A stretch of 45,088 nucleotides of DNA from an uncultured Roseburia sp. (GCA_934317215.1 CAKREH010000028.1:1-45088); one strand, 5' to 3'; positions 7,691-16,155 are shown, counted from the stretch's first letter. Numbers and translations: made by a program. Notes: generated by a model from the sequence alone, not told the origin.

Positions 7691-8518
7691 CTAATATAAT
7701 TTTTCGATCACGGAATCATCTATTTTAAAACAATGCTCTGCAGAAGGGAAAGTTCCCTCTTTGGTTTCTTTGATGTATGCCGCCATTCCCTCACGCATTG
7801 CATCCCCAACATTTGCAAATACTTTTACGAATTTTGGACGAAAATCCCCGTACATGGCAAGCAGATCCTGATAAACAAGCACCTGTCCGTCACAATCTGC
7901 GCCTGCACCGATACCGATGGTCGGAACTTTCAGCATTTCCGTGATTTTCTTTGCCAGTTTTGCCGGTACACATTCTAATACCACCATGCATGCACCTGCC
8001 TCCTCGACTGCTTTTGCATCCTCGATCAGTTTCTGTGCCGCCTCAATATCTTTTCCCTGCACTTTAAATCCGCCAAACGCATTGACTGACTGCGGTGTCA
8101 GTCCAAGATGTGCAACAACCGGGATAGATGCCTGTGCGATTGCCTTGATATGTGGGGCAAATTCCACGCCACCCTCTAATTTGACTGCGTTTGCCCTGCC
8201 CTCTTTCATCAGACGCCCAGCGTTTACCACTGCATCATAGACGGAAGTCTGATAGGACATAAACGGCATATCTGCAACAACAAATGCATTTTTTGCACCT
8301 CTGGTCACTGCTGCCGTGTGATGGATCATATCTTCCATGGTCACGGATAACGTATCCTCATAGCCAAGCATGACCATGCCAAGTGAATCCCCGACTAAGA
8401 TCGTGTTCACGCCGGATTCATCCATGATTTTCGCGGTCGTGTAATCGTAAGCCGTCACCATCGTGATTTTGTCGTGCTCGTCTTTTTGCTTCTGCAAAGT
8501 TACTACTGTGTTTTTCAT
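7691..8518 (-). CDS. panB: 3-methyl-2-oxobutanoate hydroxymethyltransferase
   Basis: PanB transfers a hydroxymethyl group from methylene-tetrahydrofolate to ketoisovalerate, giving ketopantoate. The 275-residue TIM-barrel protein shows MVTAYDYTTAKIMDE, ILVGDSLGMVMLGYEDT (metal-binding Asp), VVAHLGLTPQ, VLECVPAKLAKKIT and IGIGAGADCDGQVLVYQD, all conserved. The start at 8518 is chosen because TTGGAG stands 7 nt upstream; the ATG at 8524 would be too close. A hairpin cassette overlapping the end of the preceding DUF2520 gene forms its leader. Confidence 0.96.
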   Translation of the reverse strand: MKNTVVTLQKQKDEHDKITMVTAYDYTTAKIMDESGVNTILVGDSLGMVMLGYEDTLSVTMEDMIHHTAAVTRGAKNAFVVADMPFMSYQTSVYDAVVNAGRLMKEGRANAVKLEGGVEFAPHIKAIAQASIPVVAHLGLTPQSVNAFGGFKVQGKDIEAAQKLIEDAKAVEEAGACMVVLECVPAKLAKKITEMLKVPTIGIGAGADCDGQVLVYQDLLAMYGDFRPKFVKVFANVGDAMREGMAAYIKETKEGTFPSAEHCFKIDDSVIEKLY

Positions 8519-8612
8519 TGTCATTCTCCAATCCTGCGCTGTTTTCTGCGCATGTCAAGTTTGTGCGTAAGCACAAATCTTGCGTGTGAAAAATCTTATT
8601 TTTCACACTGTT
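8519..8612 (-). promoter_or_regulatory. Multi-hairpin leader cassette before panB
   Basis: On the minus strand three hairpins follow each other: GTGTGAAAAAT/ATTTTTCACAC (8584-8608), TTTGTGC/GCACAAA, and TGCGC/GCGCA, then GGATTGGAG and the panB ATG. The first hairpin overlaps the final codons and stop of the DUF2520 gene. The layout matches the fumarase and dnaA leaders in this window. It is not a riboswitch class I recognise. Confidence 0.65.
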
Positions 8613-9462
8613 CTCCAATCTCTGTCGGCATGAGAATTTCTCTCATTGCCGCATAATCTCTGTCCGGATTTTTCTGCGCTGCGATCTCTAAAAGCTGCTT
8701 TGCATTTTCCAGATAGGCATTTTTCATGTCAGCATCTAATGCATCCATATGTTTCTGTACGGTATTTTTGTCCCCGCGCTCCACAGGTCCGGTCAGGGAA
8801 TTAATACATCCCTGTGCGTGGATATTTTCCAAATTGCCTTTTGCAAGCCGGTACAATTCCTCGTTTGCCTGCTGCATTGAAAAACCACACTCTAAGAATA
8901 GTTTTTGCGCCATAAAAAATACCGCCGTCATGTGGTTCGATGCCAGAGATGCCGCTGCATGATATTTGATTTTGTTTTCCGCAGAAATAAAACACGTCCG
9001 GTTTCCCATCTGCGCAAACATGTTCTGGATATTGGAGATATTTCGCTCATCCCCCTCAATGGTGAACAATACGTCACCAAGTGCCTGCCAGGATGTTTCC
9101 CTGTCACTGACGGCACAGAGTGGATGAATAGAATAGGCCATACTACCAGTACGATCTATATCAGAAAAGATGTTTGAACTGTGAATCCCACTGCAGTGTG
9201 CAATGATTTTACCGTGGGCATACGGTTTTGCCGCCTCCCATACTTCCCCGATCTTATCATCGGGCACGGTAAAAAAGATCATGTCGCTGCTGCTAATGAT
9301 TTCTTCGATACTTTGATATTGCTTTGTGTTTGTAAAATTTGCCGCCCATGCGGCAGACTTTGGGCTCAGACTATAATAACCTCCTACTTTCCTGCCCTTA
9401 CTGATAAAATATTTTCCGAGTGACACGCCGACCTTCCCGGCGCCAATAAAACTGATCTGCAT
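8596..9462 (-). CDS. Rossmann-fold DUF2520 protein, candidate ketopantoate reductase
   Basis: The 288-residue protein begins with a dinucleotide-binding fold (MQISFIGAGKVGVSLGKYF), followed by SSDMIFFTVPDDKI and HCSGIHSSN. A helical C-terminal domain of the DUF2520 type contains YHAAASLASNHMTAVF and INSLTGPVERGD. The layout resembles NADP-dependent reductases such as ketopantoate or pyrroline-5-carboxylate reductase. It heads the pantothenate cluster, which contains panB, panC and panD but no recognisable panE, so it is a good candidate for the missing step (ketopantoate to pantoate). That role is inferred from position and fold. GGAGG lies before the ATG at 9462. Its last codons coincide with a hairpin cassette. 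Confidence 0.82.
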   Translation of the reverse strand: MQISFIGAGKVGVSLGKYFISKGRKVGGYYSLSPKSAAWAANFTNTKQYQSIEEIISSSDMIFFTVPDDKIGEVWEAAKPYAHGKIIAHCSGIHSSNIFSDIDRTGSMAYSIHPLCAVSDRETSWQALGDVLFTIEGDERNISNIQNMFAQMGNRTCFISAENKIKYHAAASLASNHMTAVFFMAQKLFLECGFSMQQANEELYRLAKGNLENIHAQGCINSLTGPVERGDKNTVQKHMDALDADMKNAYLENAKQLLEIAAQKNPDRDYAAMREILMPTEIGEQCEK

Positions 9463-9622
9463 GCAATCCTCCTCTGACGGACAGGGGATTTTCCCCCTTT
9501 GTCTGGCGGAGCAAAATGTGAACCGATTTTCACTCCCCGTTTTGTGAAGTAGCATGCGACTGTCTCATTCCGTCGACTGACGGATACAAGCGGTTTTCAT
9601 GGTTTTATTCTCTTTTTCTGAT

Positions 9623-9675
9623 AAAAAATATGTTCTGGTATGATTTCCTGTATACGGAATATCATCCAGAACATA
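9623..9675 (-). terminator. Intrinsic terminator of the GH3 gene
   Basis: On the minus strand a long interrupted stem (TATGTTCTGG/CCAGAACATA with ATGAT-ATTCC/GGAA-ATCAT inside) is followed by six Ts. It lies 43 bp beyond the GH3 stop codon. Confidence 0.85.
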
Positions 9676-9717
9676 CTATAACACTTCACTGCGCACGGTT
9701 CAATTGTGAATTTTTTA

Positions 9718-12585
9718 TCAGACAAACACAAATTTGGATATCTTACATTTTCCTTCCACCTGGATCTGAATGGTTTCCGGTTTTCCGGTTTCAATAAAAT
9801 TTTCCGACAGATCTATCTCTAACATCCGGTAACAGTCCACCGGCTCTGCAGTCACCGTTGCGGCATTTTCCCCTGTCACAGTCACCTTGACCGGTTCTAA
9901 CACTTTTAACGTGATGTTCAGCCTGAGCGGCTTTTTGCTGAATACAAAATCATGATAAATTAATTTTCCACTCACCGGCTGTTCTTTCATCTCATCCGGG
10001 TCATCTCCGGCACAGCCAGGGATCATACAGGATGAACCGTTGATTCCCCGATGTAAAAACATGTGGTCATATGCATCATAACAGTCGGCAGCAGTTGTCT
10101 GGAACGGATTTCTCTTTCCGGCATGTGTTCCGTCAATTTCAATACTCTGTTCTAAGCGGATATCCTGTGACGAGGCGCCCACCATGAATTGATACGTTCC
10201 GTTTTCTAAGATCATGCGCTCTGAGATCACGTCATAATATTCTAACTCCCACAACTGTATCGTAAACGTGACCTTTCTGGTCTCTTTTGGCTGAATAACA
10301 TGAATGCGCTCAAACCCAACAAGCTGCCGGATCGGACGCTTCACACGGGAACCCTTTTTATGCACATAAAGCTGTACTACTTCATCGGCACTTCTTTCCC
10401 CTGTATTTTTGATAAAACAGCTCACTTTGATACAGCCGCGTTCTTTTTTGATCTGCATTTTTTCGTAGGAAAATGCTGCATAAGTCAGACCATATCCAAA
10501 CGGATAGAGCACTTCTCTGTCAAAATACTGGTAAGTGCGTTTTCCCTGAATGATATCATAGTCGTTCATATCCGGCAGATCTTCATCCGAACGGTACCAT
10601 GTCATATTTAATCGTCCCGCAGCTGCTGCTTTTCCGGTCAGCACATCTGCGATCCCGTGGCCAAGTTCCTGACTGCCCGATGCCGACAGCAGAATCGCCG
10701 GAACCTTTTTCTGCAGCTCACCGATAGCATACGGATAGTTGCTGATCAAAACCACGATGGTGTTCGGATTGACTGCTGCCACCCGTTTTACCAGTTCTTC
10801 CTGTTCCAGTGGAAGTGCGATCGTGGTACGGTCTACTTCCTCTTTGCTGTTGATGACCGGATTACAGCCAATGACTGCTATCACATGATCAGCTTCTTTT
10901 ACAGTTTTCTCCGCAGCAGTTTTTCCGTCTTTTACGATTTCGATCTCAAATTTTGCTGCAGGATTATCCACGCAAATAGAAAAATAGCCTGTCTTATCCA
11001 CAAACACCTGCCTGTTATTCCAGCTTTTCAGTGTAAAACCATTTTTTTCCTTCTTAAAATTCCACAATTCACGGACAAACCAGCCGAAGGCTTCTTTTTT
11101 GTCCGCCTTGATAACATCCGTATCCTCCTCTAAAGTGACAAATCTGCCGTTGCTTTTTGCCACCAGCGTCATGCTGCCACAGCCCCAGTCATTCAAAATA
11201 AATGTTTCTGCCTGTTCTTTTTCCACCAGTTTTAACTGGGTATTCTCATCCAGTCCCACATAGCAGTTATCACCATTTTGATCTGCCAGGCGGATGCGTA
11301 TCTCAGAAAGTCCCGTCTCATGACTGATCTCTGCATGCGGAAATGCTTCTCTGATCCCGTCTAAAACAGTAACTGCATAAGGCGGGATGCCACAATACCA
11401 GTCCTTGTACCACACATCTGCAAGCGGACCGACTACCGCCACATTTTTTACTGCATTTTCATCCAACGGAAGAATCGCGTTTTCATTTTTCAAAAGCACA
11501 ACCGCCTCGTCTGCCATTTTACGGGCAAGCTCTTTATGTTCCTCATTGTTGATATATTCTTCACCCATATTCTGATACGGGCAGTCGCCCTCTTTGTCAA
11601 ACATGCCAAGCCTTATCCTTGTCCGAAAAGAATTGCGCACCGATTCATCAATATCTTTTTCCGTGATCCAGCCGTTATCCAATGCTTCCCTTGCCGCGGC
11701 ATAGACGATCTCTCCATCATCCGTGAAACAGTCGACACCAGCCTTCAGACCATTTGCCAGTGTTTCCCCATGCGTCTGATAAAAATGATGGTTGTTCACC
11801 GTCTGTGAAAAATCGCCCCCGTCACAGACCACATGCCCCGGAAGTCCATAGGTTCTCTTTAAAACATGGCGCACCTCGTCATTGACGATCGCCGGAATCC
11901 CGTTGATCTCATTGTAGGAGGTCATGACTGCCTCCGCGCCGCCCTCCGTGATCGCCTTTTTGAACGGTTTTAAATAATATTCGTTTTTATTTCTCCGGTC
12001 CACGGAAGATGAGATCTTAATGCGGTCTTTCTCCACATTGTTTGCGTAAAAATGTTTCAGCGTTGCCCCGCAGCGGATATAAAAAGGATCCTCGCCCCTC
12101 ATACCGCGGATATATGCGCCCGCCATCTCTCCGGTCAGATACGGGTCTTCGCCGTATGACTCCTCCGTCCTTCCCCATCTCGGATCGCGCTCCATATCAA
12201 TCGTCGGCGCCCAGCGGCAGAGCCCGCCCCCACCATTTCTTGTATACAAAGCCCTGGCTTCCTCACCGACGGCACGTCCACATTCTCTGATCAGCTCCCT
12301 GTCAAAACTCGCGCTCATACCGATCGGCTGGGTGAAAGCTGTGGTCGGCTCCGGCTCCCCTTTATTAAATGCCTGGTCATGTCTCGCCTCGATTCCGTGC
12401 GCAGCCTCACCGCCCATATAAGTCGCCCGGATTCCAAGCCTCGGAATGTCAGGGCATCCGGTTGTCAGACAGTGTATTTTTTCTTCGAGTGTCATCGCCC
12501 CGGTCAGATAGTCAAGACGTTCTTCTATCGAAAGACTGTTATCCCACAGCGGTGTGTTCTGTTCAAATTTTATATTTTTCTCCAT
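9718..12585 (-). CDS. Glycoside hydrolase family 3 protein with an internal fascin-like insertion
   Basis: The 955-residue enzyme has the GH3 TIM barrel (IDMERDPRWGRTEESYGEDP, TLKHFYANN, VMTSYNEING) with the probable nucleophile Asp255 in VVCDGGDF. The alpha/beta sandwich domain (AVVGPLADVWY) is interrupted at about residues 430-530 by a segment resembling a fascin/beta-trefoil fold (SNGRFVTLE, NNRQVFVDKTG), then resumes (VIAVIGCNP). A fibronectin III-like domain follows (PFGYGLTYAAFSYE, VVQLYVH), and a C-terminal beta-rich extension. No signal peptide is seen, so it is probably cytoplasmic, acting on imported oligosaccharides. Beta-glucosidase or beta-xylosidase activity is plausible; the substrate is not determinable. 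The start at 12585 has only AAGG upstream, and a short overlapping reading frame precedes it. Confidence 0.9.
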   Translation of the reverse strand: MEKNIKFEQNTPLWDNSLSIEERLDYLTGAMTLEEKIHCLTTGCPDIPRLGIRATYMGGEAAHGIEARHDQAFNKGEPEPTTAFTQPIGMSASFDRELIRECGRAVGEEARALYTRNGGGGLCRWAPTIDMERDPRWGRTEESYGEDPYLTGEMAGAYIRGMRGEDPFYIRCGATLKHFYANNVEKDRIKISSSVDRRNKNEYYLKPFKKAITEGGAEAVMTSYNEINGIPAIVNDEVRHVLKRTYGLPGHVVCDGGDFSQTVNNHHFYQTHGETLANGLKAGVDCFTDDGEIVYAAAREALDNGWITEKDIDESVRNSFRTRIRLGMFDKEGDCPYQNMGEEYINNEEHKELARKMADEAVVLLKNENAILPLDENAVKNVAVVGPLADVWYKDWYCGIPPYAVTVLDGIREAFPHAEISHETGLSEIRIRLADQNGDNCYVGLDENTQLKLVEKEQAETFILNDWGCGSMTLVAKSNGRFVTLEEDTDVIKADKKEAFGWFVRELWNFKKEKNGFTLKSWNNRQVFVDKTGYFSICVDNPAAKFEIEIVKDGKTAAEKTVKEADHVIAVIGCNPVINSKEEVDRTTIALPLEQEELVKRVAAVNPNTIVVLISNYPYAIGELQKKVPAILLSASGSQELGHGIADVLTGKAAAAGRLNMTWYRSDEDLPDMNDYDIIQGKRTYQYFDREVLYPFGYGLTYAAFSYEKMQIKKERGCIKVSCFIKNTGERSADEVVQLYVHKKGSRVKRPIRQLVGFERIHVIQPKETRKVTFTIQLWELEYYDVISERMILENGTYQFMVGASSQDIRLEQSIEIDGTHAGKRNPFQTTAADCYDAYDHMFLHRGINGSSCMIPGCAGDDPDEMKEQPVSGKLIYHDFVFSKKPLRLNITLKVLEPVKVTVTGENAATVTAEPVDCYRMLEIDLSENFIETGKPETIQIQVEGKCKISKFVFV

Positions 12586-12727
12586 TTTCTGCCTTGCTGC
12601 CGTAAGAACCTGTGTTCCATACAGCAGTCCCCCTCCTGCAAGTTTCTCATTTCCTCCAATGTATCATTTCTCTTTTTAGAAAAATACCTGCAAATGGAGC
12701 GGTGTTTTGCAATAAAAAACAGATTTC

Positions 12728-13186
12728 TTACCGGTTTTGTAAATTTACTTTTTCATTCAGTTTTGTGACCTCTCTCTTTGCCCGGCTGTATAACGTGATC
12801 CAGATCACAACATAGATTCCGATGAATATTGCAAAATATCCCACGACTCCTGCAATGCTGTGCTGCATCCAGTACATCAGATATGCAGCCGGAAATGTTG
12901 TAAACGAGCCTGCAATCAGATGTATCACGGTCTGGCGCAAAAGGCTCCAGTCATCCATCTCCCATATCACGGACGCCCCCGCCCATACCGCACCGTACAG
13001 CAAAGATACGATCATCTGCGCCAACACCGCATTGATCTCGTTTCCACACTGCTCCGCCAATGCAGGAACCACCGGATAATAGTTTCCGTCGCCGTATATG
13101 AGCGAAGAAAAAATTGTGATTGCGGTACTGATTGCCAGACCGATCGGAGCACCGATCAGCGCTCTGCATAAAATTCTTTTTTTCAT
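12728..13186 (-). CDS. DUF3021 membrane protein (LytTR partner)
   Basis: The 152-residue protein has four predicted membrane segments: ALIGAPIGLAISTAITIFSS, AQMIVSLLYGAVWAGASVI, TVIHLIAGSFTTFPAAYLMY and GYFAIFIGIYVVIWITLY. A basic C-terminal tail follows. It fits the DUF3021 family, commonly encoded directly after a LytTR DNA-binding protein, as here. In some streptococcal LytTR regulatory systems the membrane partner holds the regulator inactive; by analogy this may be the inhibitor, but that is inference. GGAGG 6 nt upstream decides the start at 13186. A 24-bp hairpin lies between the two genes. Confidence 0.85.
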   Translation of the reverse strand: MKKRILCRALIGAPIGLAISTAITIFSSLIYGDGNYYPVVPALAEQCGNEINAVLAQMIVSLLYGAVWAGASVIWEMDDWSLLRQTVIHLIAGSFTTFPAAYLMYWMQHSIAGVVGYFAIFIGIYVVIWITLYSRAKREVTKLNEKVNLQNR

Positions 13187-13204
13187 GATAACCTCCATTC
13201 CTGT

Positions 13205-13228
13205 GTGTGAAAAATATATTTTTCACAC
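13205..13228 (-). promoter_or_regulatory. Hairpin between the LytTR and DUF3021 genes
   Basis: A perfect 24-bp palindrome with arms GTGTGAAAAAT and ATTTTTCACAC lies 18 bp before the DUF3021 start and is followed by ACAGGAATGGAGG. The same hairpin is found before panB and twice before the fumarase beta gene. It may tune expression of the downstream gene. Confidence 0.65.
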
Positions 13229-13240
13229 GAACCACCATTT

Positions 13241-13684
13241 CTATAATCCCAACACCTGTTTTATTTTTCTGACGTAACGCCTTGAGACATACGTTGCTGT
13301 TTTGTCTGACATCGAAACGCAGATCGTCCCGGAAAAACTTAAGTCAAATTTTTTTACTTCTTTCAGGTTAATGATCTCCGAATTTGAAATCCTGATAAAC
13401 ATTTTTTTGTTCAGTCTCTCCTCTAACTCATACAGCCTCGCCTTTAACCGGTAGCTGCCGTCTTTTGTCTTTGCATATACCCGGTCGTTTTCTGCATAGA
13501 TCCGTATTATTTCCGGCTGTTCTAACAAAACGATTTCGCCATTCTCGTGAATCGCCGCAAAGACTTCCGGCTTTTCTTCCGACAGCATCTTTACGATCTG
13601 CGATACTTCTTCGGTCATCTTGTCTGTGCGGATGATGATCTTGGGTTCTTTGCAGGATTCATCGAGTTTTATTTCTATTTGCAT
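13241..13684 (-). CDS. LytTR-family DNA-binding regulator
   Basis: The 147-residue protein has no receiver domain. Its C-terminal ~95 residues form a LytTR DNA-binding domain (IIRIYAENDRVYAKTKDGSY, MFIRISNSEIINLKEVKKF, YVSRRYVRKIKQVLGL). It binds DNA as a transcription factor and is paired with the DUF3021 gene, giving a LytTR regulatory module. AAGGAGG lies before the start. A good -10 (TATAAT, 13711-13716 on the minus strand) has no matching -35; this is compatible with an activator-dependent, possibly self-activated promoter. Confidence 0.9.
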   Translation of the reverse strand: MQIEIKLDESCKEPKIIIRTDKMTEEVSQIVKMLSEEKPEVFAAIHENGEIVLLEQPEIIRIYAENDRVYAKTKDGSYRLKARLYELEERLNKKMFIRISNSEIINLKEVKKFDLSFSGTICVSMSDKTATYVSRRYVRKIKQVLGL

Positions 13685-13780
13685 TTTCTCACTTCCTCCT
13701 TTCTGATGTCATTATAGGCAATGTCTGGAACGGTTTCTACTGATTTACGGCAGGTGGTCGTTTTGGGGCGGTGGATGGTA

Positions 13781-13810
13781 AAAAAACAGGGTGCTGTCAC
13801 CCTGTTTTTT
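13781..13810. terminator. Bidirectional terminator after the ABC exporter gene
   Basis: AAAAAACAGGGTG and CACCCTGTTTTTT form a perfect 13-bp stem around a CTGT loop, with T runs in either direction. On the minus strand it lies just beyond the ABC exporter stop codon and isolates it from the LytTR module. Confidence 0.9.
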
Positions 13811-13816
13811 CGTGTC

Positions 13817-15430
13817 TTATTTTGATAACTCATCAACATTTTTCACGCTTACCATTCTTTTGTCACGCATCCGGTAAATTTTATTACAGTACCTCAAATT
13901 CTCTTTTCGATGTGTAATCAGAAAGATAATCTTATCCGGGCAGTGGATGATCCCATCTAAAATATCCTTTTCGGTCGTTTCATCCAGTGAACTTGTCGGT
14001 TCGTCTAAAATCAGAACCTCTGCCTCCTCGGTATACATTCTCGCCAGTGCGATTCTCTGTTTATCACCGCCGGACAGATTGTTGCCATTTTCCAGAATAA
14101 AAGGTGTAAAAATATCACGCTCTTTTGTAAATTTATCTAAAAAACGAATGTTCTGGTATACCTCCGGTTCCATTTTCCTGCGCCCAAAGTTTAAGTTATC
14201 ATAAAGTGAACCTGTTATGATTGGCACATTCTGTGAATAAAATGACATTTGTTTCCGAAGTGAATGGTTTTCAATATTCTCCAACGGGATTCCATTGATC
14301 TTAATTCCGGTATTCTGATCCCAGAATTTTAAAATACTTTTCATCAGCGTCGTTTTTCCACAGCCGGACTCCCCCACGATTCCAATGACATCCCCTTTTT
14401 TTGCCTGGATATGAATATCTTTTGCCAGTAAGATCCCGTCCATCGTCTGAAGTTTTTCCATGTCGACCACAATATCAGCAATATGATCGATCTTTATATC
14501 TCCACTCTGTTCCTGCTCATCCTCCACAAGCTGTAAAAATTCCCGGCTTGCCTTTACCTCTCTTAAATTCAGGTTTACCTTTACAATATTTGAGATGGCA
14601 GGTAAAAGATACGACATGAGAATCGAAATTGTAAAAATGCTGTTTAATTTTGTATTCCCCTGCAGATACAAATAAAATACCACGATCAAAATAATGTTTT
14701 GGGCGAACATGTTAAAAAAATCGATGACTTCACTCATCCCGCGCGCATAAACATTTACCCTTTTATTTTCCTGTTCGATAATTTCTAAATGTTTTTCAAG
14801 TATGTCATTCAGATTTGTATTGTCCTCATTCTGCTTGATAAAATCTACCTGATTGGCGATCTGATAAATGTCTTTTCGCTCCTTTGGAATGATCCGCTGC
14901 ATCTCGGCTGATTTTTTCAGTAAATTTTTATTCAGGAGATAAAATCCAGCCACATTGAGTATCAAGATAAACAACATCACCAGAAAAATAAAAATATTGA
15001 TGGTCAGGGAGTATAACAGGATCAACAAAATAACCAATGATTTTGCAGTCAGTATCGGGACCGACATAATATACAGATTCGCCAGTGTGAGCACCGTCGA
15101 GTCTGCCCGCTCCGTCAGGTACGTTGCACCGTACTTTATGATTGATGCGTATTTCATGGAATAGATTTTCTGGTAAATTTCCTTCGACAAATTTTTCTTG
15201 TACTCTTTTTGCATGTGCAGTTCGATCAATAGATAAACAAACTGGATACAAATCTCAAGCATCATAAACCCTATGATAAATGCTATCACACGATCCGTCA
15301 GTGCAAGTTTTCCATTGATGATCTGATTTACCGCGAGCGGAACTGCAAAAATGATCAGATTGATCAGGATGTTAAACAGAATCAAAACTGCTTCCATCAG
15401 ATAATATTTTCTGCTTCTTCCGGTTTTCAT
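13817..15430 (-). CDS. ABC exporter with fused membrane and ATPase domains
   Basis: The 537-residue protein is a half-transporter. An N-terminal six-helix exporter domain occupies about residues 10-290. The ATPase domain has Walker A GESGCGKTT, signature LSGGDKQRIALARM, Walker B EVLILDEPTSSLDE and H-loop THR. It should act as a dimer exporting a peptide, lipid or drug; there is no N-terminal peptidase domain. Its ATG overlaps the stop of the upstream unknown gene by 4 nt (ATGA), so the two are translationally coupled and probably function together. Confidence 0.9.
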   Translation of the reverse strand: MKTGRSRKYYLMEAVLILFNILINLIIFAVPLAVNQIINGKLALTDRVIAFIIGFMMLEICIQFVYLLIELHMQKEYKKNLSKEIYQKIYSMKYASIIKYGATYLTERADSTVLTLANLYIMSVPILTAKSLVILLILLYSLTINIFIFLVMLFILILNVAGFYLLNKNLLKKSAEMQRIIPKERKDIYQIANQVDFIKQNEDNTNLNDILEKHLEIIEQENKRVNVYARGMSEVIDFFNMFAQNIILIVVFYLYLQGNTKLNSIFTISILMSYLLPAISNIVKVNLNLREVKASREFLQLVEDEQEQSGDIKIDHIADIVVDMEKLQTMDGILLAKDIHIQAKKGDVIGIVGESGCGKTTLMKSILKFWDQNTGIKINGIPLENIENHSLRKQMSFYSQNVPIITGSLYDNLNFGRRKMEPEVYQNIRFLDKFTKERDIFTPFILENGNNLSGGDKQRIALARMYTEEAEVLILDEPTSSLDETTEKDILDGIIHCPDKIIFLITHRKENLRYCNKIYRMRDKRMVSVKNVDELSK

Positions 15431-16155
15431 ATTTCTTCCCTGTCTCTTAACAATTCTTCCACTCTGTCCTCAAATTTTTCCGCTATTTTCTGCATATATT
15501 CTTTTTTCAGATTTTCCACATTTCCGTCCCATCTGTGTTCCTTCACTTCATCCGAATGCTTCGATGTATATTCAAAATGCACGGATGTGACCAGTGCCGG
15601 TTTGCCACCATTATCTATGAGCTTTGTCTCAATTTTTCCTACCGTACAGATTGTCTCATCGTCTGAAAGTTCTTTTGCATGCTGTATACAGTCTTCGATA
15701 AATCCGCTTGTCACTTCATTTGCATTCTGTAAAATATGATTGACCCGTTCTGCATATTCCTGGCTTTGTTTCATTGATAAAATGACTTTTCTATCTACAT
15801 TGATGATATTATTTTTATTCTGGTCGCCATCTTTTGCCACTTCAGTCGCTTTACACTCTTCCTCAGATTCAACCAGATGCAGGTTCAGATTTTTATAGGA
15901 ATTTACCATCTGCTGAAATAAGTCTTTTACTCCATCATCCTGAATCTGTTCACTCTCAGACTGCAGTTTATCCCGGACCGGATTTGCAGCGGATAAATCG
16001 GAAACGGTCGTATGTACCGGACGCATAACCTCAGACTCCTGCCCTGGCACTTTATTTTCCGCCGGCTGTTCCTTTTCGGCAGATAAAATTTCAGATTTTT
16101 TTGAATTGACATAGTTTCCTCTTGTGACTTTGCTTTGAATTGCTGTCAGGTTCAT
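15427..16155 (-). CDS. Unknown protein coupled to the ABC exporter
   Basis: I do not recognise this 242-residue protein. It is soluble, highly charged and without signal peptide or membrane segment. The N-terminal ~90 residues are low in hydrophobics and probably disordered. The rest looks helical, with a possible coiled coil near the C-terminus (ENLKKEYMQKIAEKFEDRVEELLRD). A short beta-like stretch ALVTSVHFEYTSKH lies near 195. AAGGTGG precedes the ATG. The 4-nt overlap with the ABC exporter suggests an accessory or cargo-related role. Confidence 0.75.
   Translation of the reverse strand: MNLTAIQSKVTRGNYVNSKKSEILSAEKEQPAENKVPGQESEVMRPVHTTVSDLSAANPVRDKLQSESEQIQDDGVKDLFQQMVNSYKNLNLHLVESEEECKATEVAKDGDQNKNNIINVDRKVILSMKQSQEYAERVNHILQNANEVTSGFIEDCIQHAKELSDDETICTVGKIETKLIDNGGKPALVTSVHFEYTSKHSDEVKEHRWDGNVENLKKEYMQKIAEKFEDRVEELLRDREEI

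Noticed and set aside
8519..8612. Known metabolite riboswitch for pantothenate genes
   Set aside because: The structure does not match any riboswitch class I know, and the same module occurs before unrelated genes (fumarase, DUF3021).
13817..15430. Bacteriocin exporter with peptide precursor
   Set aside because: There is no N-terminal peptidase domain and no double-glycine leader peptide gene nearby.
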